Shown in pieces: positions 25,935 through 31,663 of a stretch of 31,663 bases of DNA. The DNA is taken from NCBI GenBank assembly GCA_964395315.1, contig CAYNBI010000040.1, positions 1 through 31,663 on the forward strand. The letters run 5' to 3'. The position numbers and the translations under genes were made by a program. The stretch comes from CAVORB01 sp964395315. GTDB lineage: Bacteria > Pseudomonadota > Gammaproteobacteria > Chromatiales > Chromatiaceae. Within the stretch, counting starts at the first letter, position 1. Each line of letters opens with the position of its first letter. Below the pieces are notes generated by a model. The model ran no database searches, was not told the DNA's origin, and saw only the letters and a list, made by a program, of their open reading frames with translations.

Positions 25935-26453
25935 ATCGCTGCGCCAAAGAGAAACCGCGTAAATCAAGAAATCAACGTACCGGACGTGCGACTAATAGAC
26001 GCGGAAGGCAACCAGGTTGGTATCGTCGCCTTGATGGATGCCCAAGGCCGGGCGGACCAGGAAGGGTTGGATTTGGTGGAGATCGTGCCCAATGCGGACC
26101 CCCCGGTCTGCCGGCTCATGGACTACGGAAAGTTCCGCTTCGATCAAAAAAAGAAGCAGGCCGAGGCGAAGAAGAAGCAGAAGCAGGTTCAGGTCAAGGA
26201 GGTCAAGTTCCGTCCGGGAACGGACGAGGGAGACTATCAGGTGAAACTACGCAACCTGACGCGTTTCCTAAACGACGGGGACAAGGCCAAGGTCACCATG
26301 CGGTTCCGCGGTCGCGAGCATGCCCACCGGGAACTGGGTTTGGACGTGCTTCGGCGCGTGGAACAGGACCTTGCCGAGATCAGTACCGTGGAGCAACAGC
26401 CGCAGATGGAAGGGCGGCAAATGGTGATGGTGCTGGGTCCCAAGAAAAAATAG
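25935..26453 (+). CDS. infC: Translation initiation factor IF-3, AUC start
   Basis: The 172-residue protein has the IF-3 N-terminal domain (RVNQEINVPDVRLIDAEGNQVGI, LDLVEIVPNADPPVCRLMDYGKF), a Lys-rich linker and the C-terminal domain with VKEVKFRPGTDEGDYQVKLRNLTRFLNDGDKAKVTMRFRGREHAH. The conserved N-terminus can only be reached from an ATC codon at 25935, which has GGAGG eight bases upstream; the next in-frame start-type codon (25983) would cut off the conserved segment. IF-3 rejects non-AUG starts, so an AUU or AUC start lets IF-3 lower its own synthesis, as known in E. coli for AUU. rpmI follows after 42 nt. Confidence 0.95.
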   Translation: MAAPKRNRVNQEINVPDVRLIDAEGNQVGIVALMDAQGRADQEGLDLVEIVPNADPPVCRLMDYGKFRFDQKKKQAEAKKKQKQVQVKEVKFRPGTDEGDYQVKLRNLTRFLNDGDKAKVTMRFRGREHAHRELGLDVLRRVEQDLAEISTVEQQPQMEGRQMVMVLGPKKK

Positions 26454-26471
26454 CGGCGGCTGCAGTCGCCG
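26454..26471 (+). promoter_or_regulatory. Hairpin in the infC-rpmI gap
   Basis: CGGCGGC and GTCGCCG form a 7-bp stem, with one G-U pair, around a TGCA loop directly after the infC stop and 24 nt before rpmI. Ribosomal protein L20 controls rpmI translation in E. coli through structures around this gap; whether this hairpin takes part is unknown. Confidence 0.35.
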
Positions 26472-26495
26472 AAACTGTCAATAGCGGAGTACGAG

Positions 26496-26693
26496 ATGCC
26501 CAAGATCAAGACCAATCGCGGTGCGGCGAAGCGTTTCAAGCGCACCGCGTCCGGCACGTTCAAGCGGAACGCGTCCCATCGGCGCCACATCCTGACCAAG
26601 AAGGCGACCAAGCGGAAGCGTCATCTGCGCGATCCCGCCTATCTGCATAAGGCCGACACGAGAGCCGCGCAGCGGATGATCCCCTACTGCTAG
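26496..26693 (+). CDS. rpmI: 50S ribosomal protein L35
   Basis: The 65-residue basic protein matches L35 over its full length (MPKIKTNRGAAKRFKRTASG, then RRHILTKKATKRKRHLRDPAYLHKAD). GGAG lies six bases before the ATG. rplT follows after 76 nt, and the pair is normally cotranscribed with infC. Confidence 0.97.
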   Translation: MPKIKTNRGAAKRFKRTASGTFKRNASHRRHILTKKATKRKRHLRDPAYLHKADTRAAQRMIPYC

Positions 26694-26769
26694 CGCCCAG
26701 GGGCGATCAGGATCGATGGTCCACGAGTGACCCGAATATAGAATCTGAACGAGACCGGAGCAAAGTTCC

Positions 26770-27129
26770 ATGCCACGCGTAAAACGGGGCGTTACAGCAC
26801 GCGCCCGCCACAAGAAGGTGCTGAATGAGGCCAAAGGCTATTATGGTGCCCGCAGCAAGGTATTCCGTGTTGCCAAGCAGGCGGTCATCAAGGCCGGCCA
26901 GTATGCTTACCGCGATCGTCGCCAGAAGAAGCGCCAGTTCCGCGCGCTTTGGATCGTGCGCATCAACGCGGCGGCGCACGAGAACGGCCTGTCATACAGC
27001 CGCCTGATCAACGGCCTCAAGCAGGCCGGGGTCGAGGTCGATCGCAAGGTGCTCGCGGATATCGCCTTCCACGACAAGGACGGTTTCGCGGCCCTCGCCG
27101 AGCAGGCGAAAGCCGCGCTCGCCGCCTGA
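26770..27129 (+). CDS. rplT: 50S ribosomal protein L20
   Basis: The 119-residue protein matches L20 (PRVKRGVTARARHKKVLNEAKGYYGARS, YAYRDRRQKKRQFRALWIVRINAAA). L20 binds 23S rRNA early in 50S assembly and, in E. coli, represses rpmI-rplT translation. GGAG precedes the ATG by nine bases. Confidence 0.97.
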   Translation: MPRVKRGVTARARHKKVLNEAKGYYGARSKVFRVAKQAVIKAGQYAYRDRRQKKRQFRALWIVRINAAAHENGLSYSRLINGLKQAGVEVDRKVLADIAFHDKDGFAALAEQAKAALAA

Positions 27130-27162
27130 CCCCGAGGCCGATCCTCGGCCCGGGCGCGCACG

Positions 27163-27195
27163 AGGGGAAAGGCTAGGGTCTTTCCCCTTTTCTTT
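27163..27195 (+). terminator. Rho-independent terminator between rplT and pheS
   Basis: AGGGGAAAG (27163-27171) pairs perfectly with CTTTCCCCT (27180-27188) around an 8-nt loop, followed by TTTTCTTT. A second stem, CCGAGG/CCTCGG (27132-27148), precedes it directly after the rplT stop. In E. coli the pheST attenuator lies here with a Phe-rich leader peptide; I find no leader peptide start upstream of this stem, so it may be a simple end for the ribosomal protein operon. pheST would then need a promoter within the 157 nt before pheS; none was convincing. Confidence 0.75.
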
Positions 27196-27352
27196 GCGTT
27201 GCGAGACAAGCGCGAGCGGGGCGCGGTGCACCTCGGGCGGAGGCGTTTACCCCGCGGCGAGGCGCTTCGCGCCCGGTCTCGCGGCATTGACTCCGCCTGT
27301 TCTGCCAGATCCAGACGAGCCGATCTCCCATCAGGGCGCACAAGGCAACATC

Positions 27353-28384
27353 ATGACCGAAGACACCGGACTCGGTATCGACCCCCTCCGTGACGAGGCG
27401 CTCGACGAAATCCAGCGGGCATCCGACCTTTCCGCGCTCGACCAGGTGCGCGTGCGCTACCTCGGCAAGAGCGGACGGCTCACCGCCCGTCTCAAGCAGC
27501 TCGGCAGCCTGTCCGCGGAGCAAAGGCCCCAGGCCGGGCAGGCTATCAATCGGGCCAAGGCCGCTGTGCAGGCTGCGATCGAGGAGCGCAGATCGGCACT
27601 GGAGCAGGTCGCACTGACGGCGCGGCTCGCCGCCGAGCGGGTCGATGTCACCCTGCCCGGTCGCGGTCAGGCACCGGGTGGGCTGCATCCGATCACCCGC
27701 ACCCTGCTGCGCATCGAGCGTCTATTCGCCAACGCCGGGTTCAGCGTTGCCGAAGGACCGGAGGTTGAGGACGACTATCACAACTTCGAGGCCCTCAACA
27801 TCCCTGCCCATCACCCGGCGCGCGCGATGCATGACACCTTCTACTTCGATCAGCACCTGCTGCTGCGAACCCATACCTCGCCGGTGCAGATCCGGGTGAT
27901 GGAACACCAGGCTCCGCCGTTGCGGATCATCGCGCCGGGGCGGGTCTATCGCTGTGACTCGGACCTGACGCACACGCCGATGTTCCATCAGGTCGAGGGG
28001 TTGGTGGTCGACGCGCAGGTGAGCTTCGCGGACCTCAAAGGGGTGCTCTACGATTTCCTGACCAACTTCTTCGAACGCGACCTCAAGCTGCGTTTTCGCC
28101 CGTCCTACTTCCCCTTCACGGAGCCGTCGGCGGAGGTCGACATCCAGTGCGTGATGTGCAATGGGACAGGCTGCCGCGTGTGCAAGCAGAGCGGCTGGCT
28201 GGAGGTGCTCGGTTGCGGCATGGTCTATCCAGAGGTGTTCCGTCACGTGGGAATCGACCCGGAGCGCTACCTCGGATACGCGTTCGGCATGGGGGTCGAG
28301 CGCCTAGCGATGCTTCGTTACGGCATCAATGACATCCGCCTTTATTTCGAGAATGACTTGAGGTTTCTTCGTCAGTTCTCTTAA
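27353..28384 (+). CDS. pheS: Phenylalanyl-tRNA synthetase alpha subunit
   Basis: The 343-residue class II catalytic subunit has the N-terminal tRNA-binding coiled coil (about 10-100) and the core with HPITRTLLRIERLFANAGFSVAEGPEVEDDYHNFEALNIP, the Phe-site FRPSYFPFTEPSAEVD, CGMVYPEVFRHVGIDPERYLGYAFGMGVERLAMLRYGINDIR and a Cys-rich loop (CVMCNGTGCRVCKQSG). The ATG at 27353 has AAGG seven bases upstream and matches the family N-terminus. It acts with PheT as an alpha2-beta2 enzyme; pheT follows after 116 nt. Confidence 0.97.
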   Translation: MTEDTGLGIDPLRDEALDEIQRASDLSALDQVRVRYLGKSGRLTARLKQLGSLSAEQRPQAGQAINRAKAAVQAAIEERRSALEQVALTARLAAERVDVTLPGRGQAPGGLHPITRTLLRIERLFANAGFSVAEGPEVEDDYHNFEALNIPAHHPARAMHDTFYFDQHLLLRTHTSPVQIRVMEHQAPPLRIIAPGRVYRCDSDLTHTPMFHQVEGLVVDAQVSFADLKGVLYDFLTNFFERDLKLRFRPSYFPFTEPSAEVDIQCVMCNGTGCRVCKQSGWLEVLGCGMVYPEVFRHVGIDPERYLGYAFGMGVERLAMLRYGINDIRLYFENDLRFLRQFS

Positions 28385-28385
28385 T

Positions 28386-28404
28386 AATCTAGAAAAAATA
28401 GATT
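28386..28404 (+). other. AT-rich inverted repeat between pheS and pheT
   Basis: AATCTA and TAGATT form a perfect 6-bp repeat around GAAAAAA just after the pheS stop. The stretch 28381-28412 is strikingly AT-rich in a GC-rich genome. Most proteobacteria have nearly no gap here; this one is 116 nt. Confidence 0.3.
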
Positions 28405-28500
28405 TATCTGCTTTGGCTGGGGCGTTCATCCGAGGAAGAGCGACAGCGGAGTGGGTCCCGTCCGGCACGTGGTCGGGCGTTGCAGACAGGATTTCGGACA

Positions 28501-30879
28501 ATGCGATTCAGTGAGTCTTGGTTGCGCGAGTGGGTGAATCCACCGGTGGATACCGCCACGCTCGCAGATCAATTAAGCATGGCGGGCCTCGAGGTGGACG
28601 CGGTGGAGCCGGCAGCACCGGACTTCGCCGGAGTCGTGGTCGGTGAAGTCCTGACCGTGGATCCGCACCCGGACGCGGAGAAGCTGCGCGTGTGCAGAGT
28701 CGATCTGGGCGCGGGAGATCCGCTGCAAATCGTCTGCGGCGCCTCCAACGTCGCCCCGGGGATGCGGGTGCCGGTCGCCACCGTGGGCGCCAGGCTTCCC
28801 GGGGATTTCAGGATCAAGCGCGCCAAGCTGCGGGGCGTCGAGTCTCAGGGCATGATCTGCTCCGCCGCTGAGCTCGGTCTCGCGGAGTCGTCCGCTGGAA
28901 TCATGCCGCTTCCCGCGGACGCGCCAACCGGGAAGGACATCCGGTACTACCTGGACCTCGACGATTCCTGTATCGAGCTCGACCTCACGCCCGACCGCAG
29001 TGACTGCCTCAGCGTCGCCGGTGTGGCCAGGGAGGTCGGCGTCATCAACCGCTGCGTGGTCTCGCAGTCGGACGTCACCCCTGTGCCACCCGAAGGCGAG
29101 GAAAGCTTTCCGGTTCACTTGGAGGCGCCGGAGGCCTGTCCTCGCTACGTCTGCCGTGTCGTTCGGGGCATTGATCCGAGCGCGGAGACGCCCCTGTGGA
29201 TGAGGGAGCGTCTGCGGCGGAGCGGCCTGCGCGCGATCGCACCGGTCGTGGACGTCACCAACTATGTGCTCCTCGAGCTCGGACAGCCGATGCACGGGTT
29301 CGATCTCGGTCGGGTGGAGGGAGAGATTCGGGTGCGTATGGCCCGTACCGGCGAGCGGCTCGCATTGCTGAACGGGGAGGAGATCGAGCTGCGGGACGAT
29401 ACCCTCGTCATCGCCGACCGTCAGCGAGCGGTCGCCTTGGCCGGAATCATGGGCGGCGCCGAAACGGCCGTCGAGGCACAAACCCGCGATGTCCTGCTCG
29501 AGAGCGCCTTCTTCGCACCCGCCGCAATAAGCGGCAGGGCGCGCAGCTATGGCCTGCATACCGATTCCTCCCATCGCTTCGAGCGCGGCGTGGACCCGGA
29601 GCTGCAAACGGCCGCGGTGGAGCGCGCGACACGCCTTCTGTTGGCAATCGCGGGCGGCCGGCCCGGCCCGGTCGTCGAGGTGACGGCGGCGGAGCACCTG
29701 CCGCGACGATCGCTGATCGCGCTGCGTCGAGAGCGGTTGCGCAGGGTGCTGGGCGTGGATCTTCCCGACGCCACCGTGGAGGATATCCTGATGCGGCTTG
29801 GAATGGAGGTCACCGCAGATCCTGAGGGTTGGAAGGTTCTGCCGCCGAGTGGGCGTTTCGACGCGGTCGAGGAGGTCGACCTCATCGCGGAGGTGGGACG
29901 AATTCACGGCTACCTGAATATTCCCATCTCGCACGCTTGCTCCGCGGCCGCGACCAAAGCCCCACCGGAGGCGGCCTTCGACCTCGAGCGGGCCAAGCTG
30001 GCCCTGGTGAACCGGGGATTTCAGGAGGTCATCACCTACAGCTTCGTCAGTCCGGAGGTGCAGCAGAGGATCGAGCCGCGGCACCCCGTGTTGGCTTTGG
30101 CCAATCCGCTTTCCTCCGATATGTCCGTTATGCGCACCAGCCTTTGGCCGGGGTTGCTTGCGGCGGCGCGCCAGAATCAGGCTCGGCAGCAAGATCGGGT
30201 GCGCATCTTCGAGAGCGGGCTTCGCTTTGTGAACGGGGACCAGGGCCTGAACCAGGATCCGATGCTCGCCGGCCTCGTGGTGGGCTCGTCGGAGCCGGAG
30301 CAGTGGCATCAGCCCGCGCGTGCGGCGGACTTCTTCGACGCCAAGGCCGACGTCGAGACGGTACTGCGTCTCACCGGCTGCGCGGCATCCTTCGAATTCG
30401 CCCCAGCAGAGCACCCCGCCCTGCACCCGGGGCAGACGGCGGGCATCTTTCATGACGGACGCAGCGTCGGTTTGCTGGGCATGCTGCACCCGGCGATCGC
30501 CTCTGATTTCGACATCGGTGGCAATGCCTTTCTGTTCGAGCTGCAGTTGGGCGAGCTCGAGTCTGGTGTGCTTCCCGCCTTCGCGCCTGTTTCCAAGTTC
30601 CCGTCCATTCGGCGCGATCTCGCCATCCTGGTTGGCGTAGATGTCTCCTACCGACAGGTCCGCGAATGTGTGGCCGCTGCGGCATCCGAACTGCTGCGTG
30701 AACTGGTGCTATTCGACGTGTATCGCGGCGATAAGATAGATTCAAGGCTAAAAAGTCTAGCTTTAGGATTGATTTTGCAAGCATCTTCTCAGACACTTAC
30801 AGATCGGGAAGTCGAGCAGACCATCACGCGCGTTCTGGATCGGCTGGCGACAGAGCTTGGCGCGAGACTGAGGGATTGA
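28501..30879 (+). CDS. pheT: Phenylalanyl-tRNA synthetase beta subunit
   Basis: The 792-residue subunit has the N-terminal tRNA-binding OB domain (about 40-150, VVGEVLTVDPHPDAEKLRVCRVDLG), the B3/B4 editing region (RRSGLRAIAPVVDVTNYVLLELGQPMHGFD), the B5 domain near 405-475, the catalytic-like part, and a C-terminal FDX-ACB anticodon-binding domain (FPSIRRDLAILVGVDVSYRQVRECV). Length is usual. AGGA lies nine bases before the chosen ATG. ihfA starts 5 nt after its stop. Confidence 0.97.
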   Translation: MRFSESWLREWVNPPVDTATLADQLSMAGLEVDAVEPAAPDFAGVVVGEVLTVDPHPDAEKLRVCRVDLGAGDPLQIVCGASNVAPGMRVPVATVGARLPGDFRIKRAKLRGVESQGMICSAAELGLAESSAGIMPLPADAPTGKDIRYYLDLDDSCIELDLTPDRSDCLSVAGVAREVGVINRCVVSQSDVTPVPPEGEESFPVHLEAPEACPRYVCRVVRGIDPSAETPLWMRERLRRSGLRAIAPVVDVTNYVLLELGQPMHGFDLGRVEGEIRVRMARTGERLALLNGEEIELRDDTLVIADRQRAVALAGIMGGAETAVEAQTRDVLLESAFFAPAAISGRARSYGLHTDSSHRFERGVDPELQTAAVERATRLLLAIAGGRPGPVVEVTAAEHLPRRSLIALRRERLRRVLGVDLPDATVEDILMRLGMEVTADPEGWKVLPPSGRFDAVEEVDLIAEVGRIHGYLNIPISHACSAAATKAPPEAAFDLERAKLALVNRGFQEVITYSFVSPEVQQRIEPRHPVLALANPLSSDMSVMRTSLWPGLLAAARQNQARQQDRVRIFESGLRFVNGDQGLNQDPMLAGLVVGSSEPEQWHQPARAADFFDAKADVETVLRLTGCAASFEFAPAEHPALHPGQTAGIFHDGRSVGLLGMLHPAIASDFDIGGNAFLFELQLGELESGVLPAFAPVSKFPSIRRDLAILVGVDVSYRQVRECVAAAASELLRELVLFDVYRGDKIDSRLKSLALGLILQASSQTLTDREVEQTITRVLDRLATELGARLRD

Positions 30880-30884
30880 TCCAA

Positions 30885-31184
30885 ATGGCACTGACCAAGG
30901 CCGACATGGCCGAGAACCTTTTCGAAGAGTTGGGTCTCAACAAGCGCGAGGCCAAGGACATGGTCGAGATGTTCTTCGAGGAAATACGATCGGCCCTTGA
31001 GAAAGGCGAGCAGGTCAAGCTGTCCGGTTTCGGGAATTTTGATCTGAGGGAGAAGAAGCAGCGCCCGGGAAGAAATCCGAAAACAGGTGAAGAAATCCCG
31101 ATAACCGCCCGTCGCGTCGTAACTTTCCGTCCAGGACAAAAACTAAAATCGCGGGTGGAAGCCTATGCTGGAAGCGAGCAATAA
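30885..31184 (+). CDS. ihfA: Integration host factor alpha subunit
   Basis: The 99-residue DNA-bending protein matches IHF-alpha: MALTKADMAENLFEELGLNKREAKDMVE, LSGFGNF, and the DNA-intercalating arm RNPKTGEEIPITARRVVTF with Pro65 at the tip. With IHF-beta it bends DNA about the consensus WATCAANNNNTTR and often serves sigma-54 promoters. It lies behind pheT as in E. coli. The IHF link matters because sigma-54-type promoters are predicted in this same window. Confidence 0.97.
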   Translation: MALTKADMAENLFEELGLNKREAKDMVEMFFEEIRSALEKGEQVKLSGFGNFDLREKKQRPGRNPKTGEEIPITARRVVTFRPGQKLKSRVEAYAGSEQ

Positions 31185-31524
31185 CGCCGCTGAGCTGCCG
31201 CCGATCCCCGGCAAGCGCTACTTCACCATCGGTGAGGTCAGCGAATTGTGCGGGGTCAAGCCCCACGTGCTCCGATACTGGGAACAGGAGTTTCCTCAAC
31301 TCAAGCCCGTAAAGCGAAGGGGAAACCGGCGTTACTATCAGCGTCATGATGTGCTGATGGTGAGACAAATCCGCAGTCTGCTGTACGAGCAAGGTTTCAC
31401 CATTGGCGGCGCCAGGCAGCAACTGTCCGGCGAGACAGCCAAGCAAGACCTTTCCCAAAGCCACCAGATCATCCACCAGATGCGGCTGGAGCTTGAGGAG
31501 ATCCTACATCTGCTCAAACGCTGA
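31165..31524 (+). CDS. MerR-family transcriptional regulator
   Basis: The 119-residue protein has a MerR winged-helix domain (residues 18-85: YFTIGEVSELCGVKPHVLRYWEQEFPQLKP, NRRYYQRHDVLMVRQIRSLLYEQGFTIGGARQQL) and a short helical C-terminus that should form the dimer coiled coil, with no effector domain. Its start overlaps the end of ihfA by 20 nt, so they are cotranscribed. A MerR-type gene in this place is widely conserved in gammaproteobacteria, including Pseudomonas; its target is unknown. Confidence 0.92.
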   Translation: MLEASNNAAELPPIPGKRYFTIGEVSELCGVKPHVLRYWEQEFPQLKPVKRRGNRRYYQRHDVLMVRQIRSLLYEQGFTIGGARQQLSGETAKQDLSQSHQIIHQMRLELEEILHLLKR

Positions 31525-31546
31525 GTGGACACCGTCAACGGCTAGT

Positions 31547-31575
31547 TTGACAACCCAGTCCGCCAAGAATACCCT
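31547..31575 (+). promoter_or_regulatory. Sigma-70 promoter of the tRNA-Pro gene
   Basis: A perfect -35 box TTGACA (31547-31552) is 17 bp from a weak -10 box TACCCT (31570-31575), just before the tRNA. Confidence 0.55.
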
Positions 31576-31586
31576 TTGACGCTTCC

Positions 31587-31663
<77 letters not shown>

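Noticed and set aside
27178..27205. Phe-rich leader peptide (F P L F F A L in one frame) before pheST
   Set aside because: The frame has no start codon upstream of the Phe codons, and these lie in the terminator T tract.
28573..30489. Minus-strand open frame of 638 codons opposite pheT
   Set aside because: It is an antisense shadow of pheT with no recognisable domain.

Overview
The window is a GC-rich stretch of a gammaproteobacterial chromosome. Every recognisable housekeeping gene is of gammaproteobacterial type: IHF-alpha behind pheST, DUF2058, a DUF349 protein, GloC/YcbL, TcdA and a class I fumarase. A free-living member of the Chromatiales/Ectothiorhodospiraceae or a relative would fit, but that is inference. 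I see no phage, transposase, CRISPR array or plasmid functions.

Layout. (1) 1-1744: a secreted c-type cytochrome fused to a type-1 periplasmic binding domain. (2) 1910-6202: a small exopolysaccharide locus, with a VpsR-type sigma-54 activator transcribed leftward and, divergently, a SAM-methyltransferase-like protein and a priming polyprenyl-phosphate sugar-phosphotransferase. The 530-nt divergent region holds two back-to-back sigma-54-type promoter matches and several inverted repeats. (3) 6293-12706, leftward: OmpH/Skp-like chaperone, YdcH, an orphan MbcA/ParS-type antitoxin-like protein, GloC hydrolase, an unrecognised protein, a large DUF349 protein, and an NTF2-like protein translationally coupled to it. 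(4) 12894-18104, rightward operon: DUF2058, NYN-LOTUS protein, TatD hydrolase, TcdA and HypF, the last two overlapping by ATGA. (5) 18091-23611, leftward: fumarase, AcuI-type oxidoreductase, small membrane protein, secreted dienelactone hydrolase-like enzyme, DNA photolyase; the photolyase 3' end overlaps hypF. (6) 23732-31663, rightward: the conserved translation cluster tRNA-Val, thrS, infC, rpmI, rplT, pheS, pheT, ihfA, merR, tRNA-Pro.

The translation cluster carries its expected regulatory marks. infC starts at AUC, a terminator-like stem with a T-rich tract lies between thrS and infC, a canonical terminator lies between rplT and pheS, and the thrS leader has two repeated anticodon-arm-like hairpins containing CGU.

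The least ordinary part is region 2. A VpsR-like activator, two sigma-54 promoter candidates and a priming transferase lie together without any polymerase, flippase or further glycosyltransferase in view. This suggests a satellite control and priming module for an exopolysaccharide made elsewhere, or a locus whose other parts are scattered. I found no system that I can defend as wholly new.
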